From contig JALRMH010000050.1 in the NCBI GenBank assembly GCA_026119935.1, positions 215,174 to 279,173 of the forward strand: a stretch of DNA of 64,000 nucleotides. Direction: 5' to 3'. This stretch comes from Endothia cerciana. Taxonomy: Eukaryota > Ascomycota > Sordariomycetes > Diaporthales > Cryphonectriaceae. The notes under the pieces were generated by a model. That model searched no databases. It saw only the letters and a list, made by a program, of their open reading frames with translations, and was not told the DNA's origin. The position numbers and the translations under genes are program-made. Positions 44,822 through 56,739 of the stretch are shown piece by piece. Each line of letters begins with the position of its first letter. Within the stretch, counting starts at the first letter, position 1.

Positions 44822-46172
44822 TGTGGAGGATACTTCCGGAGGTTGGTGGGCTCAGGACCAGGTCTGAGTTGAGGAGTCAGGAAGTGAGAGTCAGATTACT
44901 TATCAGCCTGAGGACATCTCTCGTATGCCATTCTCCCGACCCCGATCCACAACCGACATACCAGAGAGAGCCACTCCGGGAATATTGCCGGAATGTTTGC
45001 AGTCGCATTTCAGCGTGGGACATAGTGAGGGGCTAAGAATCAGTGGGGTCTTCGAGCATCTTCCCGTGGCGGCTAAATAGGATCCTCACGCCGTATATAG
45101 TAATTACCTGCATCCTAGTCTCCCTCATTAGGAGAACCTTCGTGTCAGAAACATCCAAGAATTCCGCAGCGCAGTCATGGGGAGTCTATGCTTCTCGAGA
45201 AACCAGGTCGGTGATTTTAAGCAGAATATTGGCTAGATGGAATCCCCTGCCCTAAGTACTTGAGCGGTACTATAATTCACCGACTCAGCACATCTCAGGA
45301 TATTTTTCTTTCCCCCTCTCCTCTCTTCGCAGGTAAATCAGTGACAACCGCTACGTAATATATAATTACAGTCACCAGTGCTCATCAGGGTGCTATTGAA
45401 CGCTGTTCTATCACAGCAGCAAATCAGACCTTCGGGCTCAGGCTGAGCAACATCCAGATCCCAGAGGCAGGTTGATCGCTACGAGCATACCTCTCTGGTC
45501 CTGGGCAACCACGAGTCCTACGAGCGCACGTACAGAGAGGGAGTCGCAAAAGCCTCAGAATCTTCGTAAGAGCCATCCCTCAAATCCAAATCACCTGTCC
45601 CTGCTTCATCGGAGCGTCTGGGGGGATGGCGAGTCCAAGCCAAGTGGCTTTTAAAAATCAACAGATAGCCCGTTAAGAAGCATAACACAATCCACGCCAA
45701 AGGCAAAGCGAGGCAGAAAGGAGGATGGGACCTGGTGAGCGACAGATCCAATCCGAAGAAACCAGTCGAGGTCTAGCCGGCCGGCCTTTAGGAGAGAATA
45801 ATATGCCTCTGTATTAATATGGACATGCAGCCTCGTTAGTCAGCCTGTTGATTTCTAGGACTTCTGATTCTAGACTGGGCGGCAATTGAATACTCGGGAC
45901 GGCTTAACAATATATACTATACTATGTCTGACCCATATCCTAAGAATTGAGAGCCCACATGAAAATACAGAAAGAACAAACAAGTATGCTGGGTTTTGAC
46001 ACTCATTCACTGTCTCGGTACTTGACATATTAATAACCATTCCTTGGTCATTCAGTAGCAAAGAGCAGGCCGCACAGGCTAACTAGAATCTATTTTGCTC
46101 AACAGTCCCTGCCCGTTTATTTGACAGAAACAGGCTTGCAAATCAGAGTGCCCCACCAAGCTGAAGGGGCAT
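44822..46172. other. AT-rich intergenic region
   Basis: AT content is visibly higher than in neighbouring DNA, for example around 45.8-46.05 kb. No ORF with domain content. It could be an old mutated repeat, but no copy is in this window. Confidence 0.45.
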
Positions 46173-47093
46173 GTGTCCGCATTCCAGTCCGACCAGGGCC
46201 CGCAGGCCACTTGGCACTTGCTGCAACCAACCCATCTACAACCGTCCTGGAAGCTACACCACGGACTTCCCACACAAACCAAAAAAAAGGAAAAAAAGGA
46301 AGAAGAAAAGAAAAAAAAAAGGAAGAAGAAGAAGAAGAAGAAGAAGAAGAAGAAGAAGAAGAAAGGAGGAACCGCCCGCCTCGTCGAGAATGCCATCGAC
46401 AACCCGTTGCGAGCCCGATCCCACTGGCAGATGATCGAGAAGTGGGGCGCCGACCATTCCTGGGCGGAGCGGGCCCTCAAGCATGAGATGAAAAGCCGCC
46501 TGGCCCAGCAGCCGATCAAGCAACACGACGCAGCAGAGGTCAGCGCACCTCAGCACCCCCCAGCACGCGATGGACAGCCCATAAGAGGCTGCCTGAGGAG
46601 GGATGCTGCGGCCCACACACGGCCTGCAGGGACACCGGCGAGGCATGTCAGTTTTGCCGCCTCGGGGCCGCGATGTCTCGTCACCGACTCACCCTACGAG
46701 GGCCACTCCCAGGACGGGAGGGCATGGCGGCACGAACAGGCCGTGCAGATCCGGGAAGGCAGGATGCTTCAGGCTTTGTTGGGCGCCGAAGAGTACCAGC
46801 CCTACGTGAAGGCAGACCGCTGGGCTGACAGTGGATGGGAGTCGACCGGCCTTGTGGAGGACACACCAATGGGAGGGATGTCGTTGGAGATGGACTTGGA
46901 GGCTGCTCAATGGCATGCTCGACAGATGGAGTTTGACCGGAGGCTGGAGGAAAGCCATGACCTCGCAGAGCGGAACAGGGAGACGGTGGAGAAAGAGACC
47001 AGGAGGCTGTTCGGTATCGATACGATGGGGACAAGGGATTTTGTACAATACAGGCTTAGGCGGATGGGTAGGAGCCTCACACATACGTTGTGA
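46173..47093 (+). CDS. Hypothetical protein with polylysine tract
   Basis: ORF of 306 codons. The first 35 residues are uncertain. They are followed by a Lys-rich stretch (positions about 37-64) encoded by AAG/GAA-type repeats at 46280-46363. The remaining part (GGTARLVENAIDNPLRAR to GRSLTHTL) has plausible codon use and an amphipathic C-terminal helix (MEFDRRLEESHDLAERNRET). I do not recognise a family. The Lys tract may be non-coding if the true start lies after it, or if an intron removes it. The true gene might begin at MIEKWGADHSWAERAL. Confidence 0.4.
   Translation: MSAFQSDQGPQATWHLLQPTHLQPSWKLHHGLPTQTKKKEKKEEEKKKKRKKKKKKKKKKKKKKGGTARLVENAIDNPLRARSHWQMIEKWGADHSWAERALKHEMKSRLAQQPIKQHDAAEVSAPQHPPARDGQPIRGCLRRDAAAHTRPAGTPARHVSFAASGPRCLVTDSPYEGHSQDGRAWRHEQAVQIREGRMLQALLGAEEYQPYVKADRWADSGWESTGLVEDTPMGGMSLEMDLEAAQWHARQMEFDRRLEESHDLAERNRETVEKETRRLFGIDTMGTRDFVQYRLRRMGRSLTHTL
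46283..46364 (+). repeat. (GAA)n / A-G microsatellite
   Basis: A-rich purine tract turning into pure GAA/AAG triplets, about 14 in a row at 46321-46364. It lies inside an open frame in which it reads as lysine. Confidence 0.8.
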
Positions 47094-48453
47094 GTACGTG
47101 TCAACTGTGCGTTGGGTTTGGACGCTTCACAGGACTACGTACTGTCCTTGCCTTTTGTCAGTGACGGCTTATTCATGAAGGTCAGATGGGCTGCCGGAGG
47201 ACCCAAGCAGCCAAGCAGGAGCATGCTGTCCCTAAGCCCTTTCCAACTATCGTGATGTTGGTCTTGTGGAGGTTAAGGCTGGACTGAACTTTCGAATCGG
47301 ATCGTTCTACGGCACGAGCGTGTCCAGATTTTGTGAGAGGGTGACAAGACTATCGAGATGAGGTTGACGAGTTGATCGAGCACTCTCTAGAAAATGTCAA
47401 AAGGATATGGCTCATGTGACAGCCCTGATAGTTGGAGACAAAAGCTGAAGAGGGGTCGCAGACTCTCACGATTGTACTTGGCGCAGTCACGCCAACTGCT
47501 CTCCAGTCTCAGAACGTGCAGTTCCGGGGGATGCGGAGTTGTTTGTAGAATACGCGCCCTTCTTGGTAGCGGGACTGGGACGTAAAGCGCAATGGCTCTG
47601 TCCAGACATGATCCGATCGATGTGAGACGAGATGCATTCAAGACGTGCAACATATCGTGTGGGTTGGTCAGAGGTTTAGGTTCAGAGACATCTTGGTCGG
47701 GCCAGGAGCTGGCTTGAACAGACGGAGTAAGTGGCCAAGGAAGCAGAGGTATATTGGAAGGAAGCCATGTCCTGTTGGTCCAATATCTTCGAACGTGGAA
47801 CCTCGCGTGGATCACGGATCGGGCGGCTCAGCGAGAGGAGATGAATCATACGAAGGCAGAAGGTTTTCTGATCATTGACGTGTGTTCCTTGCCATCTTGG
47901 CCAACGAAAGAATGCTGAACGAGGCAGGTCTATTCTCGTTCCGGAGACCATCCGGCAGCCATAAAACGCGTCCCGGAGAGCATGACCTCCGGTTCAGAAC
48001 GCGTCACATCAGATTACTTCTTTATTGTGATCTGTGACTTTTGAGACATAGCAATGTTTGGAAGTTGGTGTCGGACTTTGTGACTGGAATGCCGTGGCGG
48101 CGGACGGCTCCCCTGTCCGCCTGCGTATAATGCGTGTTGTTCATTCCAACGCGCCGGCGAGCGACGCAGTCACTCATCTCGATGGAATTCCTCTCTCCGT
48201 CATATTTAAGAGAAATGCCCGTGTGTATTCGAGCAAGGCTGTGCAGGAGCTCTTCTCGCTCTTTCAAAAGTCCAGCAGAAGCTGTCGCTCGTTTCCTCTC
48301 CATTTCTTTCCTACCTACTTCAGCCCTCTCTTTTTTTCCCCCCCTCTCTTTCTGCTAGGCGAGAAGCAACGGCCAGAGATCCCTCTTGTCCGTATTCCCT
48401 CTTCTACCCGTCCACTCGTTTCCAAACAGTATCGACCGCAAGCACAACGCAAG
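47094..48453. other. Spacer upstream of the GPI-protein gene
   Basis: No gene is supported. A TATA-like catatttaagag lies at about 48200-48212, roughly 250 bp before the ATG, with a CT-rich leader following it (48255-48360). An antisense ORF at 47387-47815 has no recognisable domain. Confidence 0.45.
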
Positions 48454-49430
48454 ATGGGATTCTCCGCATCTCTGCTGGCGAGCCTCCTCGCCTCCACAGC
48501 GGCAGCACAGGGCATTGCGCCGGGCGTCACCATGATCACCCGCATCGGTACAGTCACCGCGTGCTTTCCATACAACAACGGCGCGCCCCCAACTCTCTCT
48601 CTCGGGCCCACGCCTGTGGTCTCGAGCCCGCACGAGAAGGGACAGCCCATCACGGTGAACATCGAGGCGCCCAACTGCAACTCGTGCGGCTGCCAGGGCG
48701 ACGGCTGTACCGCTATCAACGTCTACCAGACCACGTACCAGGCCTTTGGCAGCGCCGGGATCACCAACCAGGTGTATCACGTTACGGAGACGTACAAGGG
48801 CGTCTCGAAAAAGCCCCGGGTGAGCACGACGGGCTTGCCGTTCGGCTTCACCACCACGGTCTCGACGTGCTCTACGTACGAGACGCCTGTCACGGCGACG
48901 ATAACGTGTCCAGTGACCACGTGCCCCTATGTCAAGGGTCTCTCCACGCCTAGTCCCGCGCCTGCTGGTGTCTCAGCTTACGAGTTCTGCACGACGCCGG
49001 TCCCGGCAGCTCCCGGTTTGGGCTCCCCCGGCCCTGGTCCCTCTGGATCTGCTTCGAAGGGGGGCGCCGGCGCGAATGCTGGAGCTGGTGCGAAGGCTGG
49101 GTCTGGTTCCAATGCCGGAGCCGCTGCGAACGCTGGACCCGCTGCGACCGCCGGCCCTGGTGAGGCTGCAGGCTCCGGTGCGAACGCTGGATCCAGCTCG
49201 AACGCTGGCTCTGGTGCGAACTCTGGATCCAGCTCTGCGGCTGGTAAGTGCACATCCATTCCTCCTCCTCCTCCTCCTCCTCCTCCCCCCTTTCACCAAT
49301 GACCGCTCGAGACGGGAACTGAACAGCTGCAAATCCAACAGCCCCGTCGTCCGCCGGCCGGTCCCTGGCCCCTCTCGTCGGCGGCCTCGTGGGCTTCATC
49401 GTTTCGTTCATTGCCGTGTATCAGTGGTAG
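48454..49430 (+). CDS. Secreted, GPI-anchored, Ala/Gly-rich cell-surface protein
   Basis: Two exons, 48454-49243 and 49327-49430, encode 297 aa. Residues 1-19 (MGFSASLLASLLASTAAAQ) form a secretion signal. The next 170 residues are Thr/Ser-rich and contain a CNSCGCQGDGC cluster plus other cysteines that probably pair. From about residue 190 the chain is low-complexity, built from NAG, AGA, SGS units (GGAGANAGAGAKAGSGSNAG and similar). The second exon gives a typical GPI signal: small residues (SSAGRSLAP) and a hydrophobic end, LVGGLVGFIVSFIAVYQW. This predicts a wall or plasma-membrane surface protein; function unknown. The ATG has a strong AAGATGG context; open frame upstream is leader. Confidence 0.85.
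49076..49242 (+). repeat. Degenerate tandem repeat coding Ala-Gly-Ser-Asn
   Basis: Units like GGtgCGAAcGCTGG and GGCTCTGG recur through the segment, encoding NAG(S/A)G units. It is probably length-variable and acts as a wall-spanning spacer. Confidence 0.7.
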
Positions 49431-50453
49431 GGGCACCAAAGTAATCTTTTAATCATGTCGGGGTGGTCGTGCTGGATCTGCGAGGGTGTGTTGGTGTGCC
49501 TGGGCATGCGGTCACTGGGTTTCGTATTTCGAATGGACGCACAATCGTCCTCCGCTGGGGGTAAGGCGGTTTAATATACTGTACAAAGTTGCTGTCTTCT
49601 CTCATCAAGGAATAGTCAAATCTCATCTGGATACTCGAAGATCATCTCAAGAAGTATGTGGAGCCCCACGAGGCATCGAGAGGGCTGGCGCTACAGCACC
49701 CGTGGAAGCTATTGCTGAGCAGCCCCCGTGCCGTGTTGCGAACATGCCGAGGCGATTTGACGGCCGTCATCGCTAAGTCAGATGGATCGTGCATGGCTTA
49801 CCTGAGGCGTGTTCGTGCTGGAGTGGAAACGCGTGAAGTGCACCGCAATCAGGTGCCATGTCGTAGATGATCGTGTCAGCAGCGGCCTAATTGAGTTCGA
49901 TATCCAACTATTCCCTGACCCACCTCACAGGAAAGGGGGGAGAAAGAAAAAAAGGACAAGAGAAAAGAGAGAGGATTGTTGGCTCTTGTAACCTCCTACA
50001 GGGAGCAAGTTGCCCTGTAGAGCTACTCAATTGGAAAATGAGGGAGAAGAGAAAGAAAAGAAAGAAAGAAAGGAAGAAAAAAAAAGGGGGGGGGGGGAGG
50101 CTGATCACGTGCAGCCCGCTGTCCTAGACTACCAAGCACCTGGAGCCTCAGTATTCTTCTGGTCATCCGAGCCCAAACCAGGCAGTATTGAGTAGCGGAG
50201 CCGTGCTCCTTCCATTATTATATATTTATAGCTGCAGTGTACGTAGACAGGAGGTGTCACTAAATAGTATAGACCAGTGTAAAACCGTCAAGCAATATGA
50301 CCGCACGCCACCATGCACCCACGCCCGGGGTATCCCACTCCGTCATGTTCGGGGGCCTTCTCCAACCTCTTGAAGCTGAAAATGCGCTCATATGCTATGT
50401 AACAAACAGATGCAGATGCAACTCTGGGCGTCCGTGTTGAGCCCGGTTCAGCG
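49431..50453. other. Convergent spacer between GPI protein and formin
   Basis: No gene is seen. A purine-rich A/G tract (aagaaagaaagaaagg, then a G run) at about 50041-50100 is the only clear feature. Confidence 0.5.
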
Positions 50454-53400
50454 TCAGGCGGTAGCCTCCTCCGCTCTTGGTGTTGGTACATCATCCCCTT
50501 CCTCACCTCCTTCGGCCTCAGGTTCTCCTTCATTCACGACGACGCTCCCCGTCTCCTCTTTCTCGGCTTCGGCGTCTGGAGGGGCCTCATCACCATTTGT
50601 CGTGCCGCTCCCCCTTGTCGGTGGCAATGCACTCGTTGTCTTGTCCCGCCTCCTCCGCCTCGCGCTCCTCTCATCTTGCGCTGTCCTGCGCCTGGCCTCT
50701 CGCCTCTTATCATCGCCCTCGTCATCACCCTCCCGCATGCCCTGCAGCAACATGGCCGCCCGCTGCGCAACATCGTCTTCTTCCTCCCTAGGCGATGCCA
50801 GCGAGGCAGGGGAGAGCAGATTGCCAGCTGCGCTGCCATTGGCCGACGTGTCGTCCGTAGCGTGGCTGTCGGTGCTCTTGGCACTTTGGAGTCCGGCCTC
50901 CGCCTCGGGGATCTCGTTGAGATCGGGTATCTTCTGCCCCGAGGCGACACGGATCTGATGCTTGTTCTGGAGCCGCGCACGTCTCCTGCGGTCTCTTTGG
51001 TCTCTCGTCTGCGGGGCCGCGGCCCGTAACTTCTCGAGCAGGCTGTCCATCGCCCCTGCACTACTAGGACTGACAGGGCCCCCGTCGGCGCGGCCGTTGG
51101 CGGACACCTTGAGGTTTGCGTTCTTCCGGCGCATAGACTCCTCATTGATCCTGCGCTGCTTCTCGAAGGTGACGTTCTTCTCACGAGACTTCTTCCACTC
51201 GCTGATGAAGAGTGCCAGCTTGGCGAAGAAATCCCGGCGGGCATTTTCGTCGGTGGAATCTTCTCCATAGAAGGCCATAATCTCGTTGTAGGTCCGCGAC
51301 ATCTCCTCCAGATACAATTCCATCTGCTCGGCCTTGCGCCTGGCCTCCTTCATGCAGCGCTGCACGACCTGGGAGACGCGGTCCTGCGGGTGGAACTTCT
51401 TAGGATCAGACAAGTTGCCGCTGTCGAGCGACATCTGGACGTTCCGGACGTTGTCGATGTACTTTTTGGCGTCGGTCTGCAGTTGCTCGATGTTGATCTT
51501 CTGCGCGATCATGACGCCCTGGATGTCGTCGACGAACGAGTCCCATTCAGGGTACTGCTGCCGGACGATGCGCTCCACGAGGTCTGCCAGCGTGGACTGG
51601 TTCTTGTCATCCTTTACCATGCCGAGTCGAGCAAGCGAGCTAAGCTTGAAACCACGAGCCTGCTTGTTCGCGTCGTTCATGTAGTTACCGATATCCAGAA
51701 TCAGACCGAGGACGTTCATCAATGACACGGAGTCCCTCAGCGACTCAGAAATATCGACGACTTGCCGCATCTTCTCGGTGATCTCCTCGTAATCAGCCTC
51801 GAAGCTTCTTGTCAGTGCCAAAGCTCGCATTCTGCTCTTCCAGTAGTAGTGAAGTTCGAACGAGGTCTGCAGGTAGATCTGATCTTGCCTCGTAAGTTCG
51901 GCCGGATCTTGCTCACGAGCAACATTCATAGCGTCCGGCCCCGTCCAGTCCTTGCTGTAAGGCGCCATCTGCTTAGAAACGTTTTCTGGGATGTTGCACA
52001 TATCATCCTTCTGCAGGAAGTCCATAACCACGGGGTTATCGAGGACATCGCCATCACAGTGAATGATCATTTGCACCACCTTGTCAACCGAGTGCTGAGA
52101 AAACTTGGCCAAGGCAATTTCTAGTGTACACATTAGTCGGCCGCATCAGCACGCGGGAGACGCGGTTGGGGGACTTACCGAATGCTTTCCGCAGATCATT
52201 GGAAATAATCTGCTTCTTGTCATCCTTCTTACCAGATGCCGTACCGAGCTTCTTGGCCTCCTTGGCCATGAAGAGCTTCTCGACCTCGTCCAGGATACCC
52301 CTTTTGCTGAGCTCTACATACTTCTCCTCCCTGGCTTCTGCTGTCGGAGCGTGTGCAGCCCAATGGGTGGAGGATGCCTCGTCGACCTTGTCCCAGTGGA
52401 GTGCCTTGAGCTTCTTCTTTGGCCTGACGACTGGCAGCCCGATGCCGGTCGTGGAGGGCAGCCCTCCTTGTTGCGGCAAGAAGTGGCCATGCATAGCACC
52501 GGGCATCGGCGGCGGCGGAGGGGCGCCTGGAATGCGTCCTATGGTTCCTGGTGGGGGCGGCGGAGGGGGAGGCGGCGGAGGACCACCACTTGCCGTGACT
52601 GGCGACAGCAAGCCCGAGCCCGGCATCGGCGGCGGCGGCGGCGGCGGCGGCGGCGGGGGTGGTGGAGGAGGAGGCGCGCCGGGAAGTTGGCCAGGCATCG
52701 GTGGAGGTGGTGGAGGCGGCGGCGGCGGCGGCGGCGGAGGTGGAGCTGCCCCAGCGCTGGTGACCTCGATCTTGGGAGTGTCCTCGCTGGGCGTAATCGG
52801 GGACTGGATCTCGAGGCTGGGATGGGACGGCCCTGTCGTCGCATCCTGGTCATCCTCGGAGTCACTAGCATCGAATCTCTTGACCGCGCCCCTGATCTCA
52901 CCCATGAGACCACTGGCCTGCTTGGGATCCAGAAGCGGCCTGCGAATCTCGACAACGCGTGGCTTCTCGTAGACGACATCCTCGTCTCCGCTGGCAGCAT
53001 CTTCGATGATCTCCCCTGCGGAGTCGCGTTTTCGGGGCACCCTCGTGTTGCGGTTGACTGTGCCAAGCATGCTGTGGGTAAAGTCCCTGGCCATGGGGGC
53101 GTCGAAGCCGGAGCCGTCCATCTCTTCCCTCAGAGCACGTAACTCGTCGGAAGGCCCAACCTCTTCTCCCCACCGTCTGCCTTCCAGCTTATACTGTGTC
53201 TTCTGCCGCTCGAGCTGTTTGGCGAGACGCTCCATCAACCGCTCACGGTCAAGAATGCCTTGCGCGCGTGCCGGGTCTTCCACGCCAAGTGTGCTGCTGT
53301 TATTAGCAGCCTTGGACGCTGCCACGTCCTGGGCATCCCGAAGCATAAGATAGAGTTCACGTGTCTCGAGCTCGTTCCGCTGGGCTTCCTTGGCCCGAAT

Positions 53401-55728
53401 CGTCTGAAGGTTCTCGAGCTCGGACTTCAGGTTCTCGGCCTGCCTTTTCTGGGCGTCGATGAACCTGGCCTGCTCGTCTAGCTGCCTCTGGAGCTTGGCC
53501 ACGAGCCCGTCAGCACCGAGTTCCAGCTGCGCCTTCACCTCGTCCCTCTCGGCCATCGCGGCCTCTGCTATCTGCCGGGCCTCGAGGGCCTCATCGAGGG
53601 CCTGGCGGGCCTCAGAGTCCGTGTGTAGCTTGTCCAGGAGACTCTGAACCGTGAAGTTGAGGCTCTGCTTCAGGTCCATGTCCGGCAGCCGCCGGTCCAT
53701 GGCGACGTAGCTCAGCATCGAGTCCACGAGCTGGAACATCCGCAGCCTCTCCTCCCCATCATTGTCCCGAATGAGAAGCAGATGCTGTAGCGCAGAGACG
53801 AAATAGTCGTTCGTCTTTGTGCCCTGCAGGCGCATCTGAATAGCATCCACGATCTGGACAGGGTCGGTGAGGTCCTTAACCTCGGCTTCTATGCTGTCCT
53901 TGATGCTGCTGTTCTCCCGCTCGAGCATGTCCTCATAGTCGATGGCCTCGTTCGTGCGGTACCGCTCGATCTGCTTGTCTATGAGGTCGTACTGAAAAGA
54001 CTCCATCTTGCTCAGGATACGCTTGATGCCGCAGGCCCCGAACTGGGCGCGGATGTGCATCCGCAGCTGGAGGTCCTTCTCCGGGGCGTCGATAATCATG
54101 TTGATGAGGATGAGCGTCGCGACAGCATATTCCATGAGTAGGTTCTCCATGCCCACGCCACCGCTCCGGACCTCTTCGCTCGCGCCGACCAGGCTGCCCA
54201 TCTTCCCCCGGCCGTCGACGGTGACCTCGACAAGCCGCATCCATGCGTCGAAACGGCCATTCTCGTTATGCTGGTTCTTGACATTGTCCATCGCCTGGAT
54301 GACCTTGACATGGCCGTCGCCGTCGCCCCAGTGACATAGGAATGTCAATACCTCGCTGACCAGCTTCCGGGTGCTTAACCTCGGCGAGATGAGGGACGTC
54401 GCCAAAGCTATGATGACCTGTTGGTGTGCCAGAGCATCGTCTGCGCCGAACTTGTTGTTCATGAGCGCCTTCAGACACTTCACGATATCGTACTCCCGGT
54501 CGAGACTCTTGGCGTCTCCGCGGTGCGTTCCTGGGCCGTCTGGCTGTGCCGGCCCAGCCGCTTGCTTCCGGTTAATTTTCAAGAGAAGGGTCGTCAGGGC
54601 GACCTGGCCTTGACACTCAATGAAACGCCTCACCCACCCGATCTGCTGTGTCCGCAGGTTGACCTCCAGGCTCCCCAGGCCCTTGGTATCAAGACTGTTG
54701 TCCATGACCTTCCTAACGTACCACTCGGGGCTGCCTTCCTCCGCGGCGGATGCCGCAATGTCGAAAGTCTGGTAGGACCCGGGCTTGGTCGAGATCCTTC
54801 TCTTCTGTTCGCCCTGCCATTCGGTGAGCCTGTCTTGGTAGATCAGGGTCCATTTCTTCGCGGAAGGGTAGGCGAGCATCTGGCGCTGGGCCTGCTCCGG
54901 GAGGTTGTGCCAGCCGCGCTTCTGCATCAACTGGAGGAACATCTGATCGATCAGCTTGTCGTCGGGCTTCGGGAAGTTGAAGGCATCGTTAGGGCTGGTC
55001 GGGGAGAGGCCTCCTGGAAACTTGGTCAGGCGCTGGGAATCCCGATTGGAGAGGTGAGATGAGTAGCTGCTCTGGGAAGAGGCACTGGGCAGTGCCGGTC
55101 TGGAGGAGCGACTGGATGTGTTTGAAAGGTCATAGGATCCTCCATTACCTGAGAGTACGCTGGACTGGTCCGCCGAGCTTCTTCCTAGCGACGGCGCATA
55201 GGCACTGTACTTGGAAGCATGAGAGTCGGGATACCCGCTGTCCCTCGCGGGGCCCCACTGCTGGAGCTGGGTCGAGCGACCGGTCGTTGCCATTGTCATA
55301 TTCGACAGATGCCTCCCGGGCGGCGGCCGGGGGCCGGAAAGGTGCTGTCCATAGCCCTGTATGGAGGAAGGATCAAAGGTAGGGTACTGATGGAAGTCCG
55401 CAGTGGCCTTGTTCAACTGATGTGGCAGCGGTTCCCTCCGGACCGGAGTCTGGTCCCCCTTGGGCAGGTATTCGACGGGTACCGGGGAGCGCCGGCCGTT
55501 CGGGGTACTATCATAAGGTATTGTCGAGAAGACACCCGCCACCTCGTTGATGCCACCTCCTTCTGGCGACAGCGGCTGGTCCACCGATATTATCGACGAG
55601 TCCCGGTTGTGACGAGAGGAGCGTGACATGATGCTGGCGGCATCCTGCTGGCCCGGGCCCAGGTTTCTGCCCTCATCGCTCGTGTGCCTCTTGTCCTTGT
55701 GCTTGCCTCTAGAGAAAAGGGAGGCCAT
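50454..55728 (-). CDS. sepA: Formin (Bni1/SepA/Cdc12 family)
   Basis: Two exons, 55728-52179 and 52120-50454 with a 58-nt intron, give 1738 aa; the splice reads DLRKAF|EIALAKFSQH. Order of domains: disordered Ser-rich N-terminus (1-250); GBD/FH3 (about 255-690, beginning NFPKPDDKLIDQMFLQLMQ) that binds Rho GTPases and autoinhibits; coiled coil (about 700-880); proline-rich FH1 (about 1015-1110) with very long Pro runs that bind profilin-actin; FH2 (about 1120-1490, including KLKALHWDKV and LGLILDIGNYMNDANKQARGF) that nucleates and caps actin; DAD (about 1515-1545, MDSLLEKLRAAAP followed by RRRRAR) that folds back on the FH3. In filamentous fungi SepA/Bni1 organises tip actin cables and the septal ring. 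The C-terminus is acidic. Confidence 0.95.
52499..52748 (-). repeat. Proline-coding repeat of the formin FH1
   Basis: GGC/GGT/GGA triplet arrays on the + strand code uninterrupted Pro runs of up to about 15, each followed by MPG- or GAP-type breaks. They are probably polymorphic and prone to slippage. Confidence 0.8.
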
Positions 55729-56013
55729 GTTGCGATTGGCCGGACGACGACCGCCGTTCGTGATCAGTCGTCTGTGTCGCGTGCCTATGATGCCGGTAAG
55801 TATGCGGGATGTTGGATTGACCCCGGGAGCGACGGCTAGTTGCTCGGGGGGGAGGGGGGGCTCGAGGAGGAGGGAGATCCGACGTGGAGCGGCGAGGTCA
55901 GCGTGGCTCGCAGGGGCGGGTGGGATCGTCCTCAGGTGTCGAAGGTGTCCTGGAGCACAAGGCCGATCGCATCGTAGCCCTACAAGCCGCGATCGGTTGC
56001 AGGTGGTGATACC

Positions 56014-56040
56014 GTGGTGGTGGTGGTGGTGGTGGTGGTG
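56014..56040. repeat. (GTG)9 microsatellite
   Basis: Pure GTG triplets, roughly nine copies, in the formin upstream region. Confidence 0.85.
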
Positions 56041-56711
56041 GGAGAAGGGTGTGGATCTGGATCAACGGGTGAATGCGCGCAGTGAGGTCTGCGAGCGCAT
56101 GATCCAGGCGTGCTCTAGCATGTGGCAGTCAGCAGCGTCCAGTGGTACCGATGCCACAGGCCACACCGATCCCGGCGTTCTGTGGGTGTCGCGTTTTGGT
56201 GTTGTGTTGGCGGGCCTGGCACAGAGAGACCCAGGCTGATGATGGTGGGAAGGCAGTTGGCAGATCGCACCGAAAGTTTGAGGTGAGGTCTGGGATCGCG
56301 GCAGCGGACATGACATGGAATGGAGAGAGGGTGCAGGGGGGGGTGGGTTCAACCTTCAAGGAAGCGAGGCGTCAGTAGCGCAGCGGCGAGACGGGCGTGT
56401 GGAGAGGGCTGGTTGATATCCCCAGCAGGGAGAGGGTTGCGTTAGGGCGGGTGGCCCGTGTTGCAGCCGGCCCTCTCACTATTGTAGAGGGAATGCTGGG
56501 CGTGCGACCACCAGCCAAGGATCCCCGGCGGGATCCCCCCAGGCGGACGAATCTCAGGGGCGGGCGCAGGCACAGAATGCGACCCCTCCCCAGGGACGGG
56601 ACCGTCTTTCCTCCTTGGAATGGGGTGTGCTTCCTCCTCGTGTGCTCTGCCAAACCCAGGGGCAACGGCTAGGACTTAGGCCTAATCTTATCACCTGGCC
56701 TATCATCGAAA

Positions 56712-56739
56712 ACCACCACCACCACCACCACCACCACCA
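56712..56739. repeat. (ACC)9 microsatellite
   Basis: Pure ACC triplets, about nine copies. It is the reverse complement type of the GTG array 670 bp away. Confidence 0.85.

Noticed and set aside
47387..47815. Minus-strand ORF of 142 codons
   Set aside because: No domain, poor codon pattern and no conserved neighbours.
52124..53142. Long + strand ORFs opposite the formin FH1, Gly/Arg rich
   Set aside because: They are antisense shadows of the proline triplet repeats.
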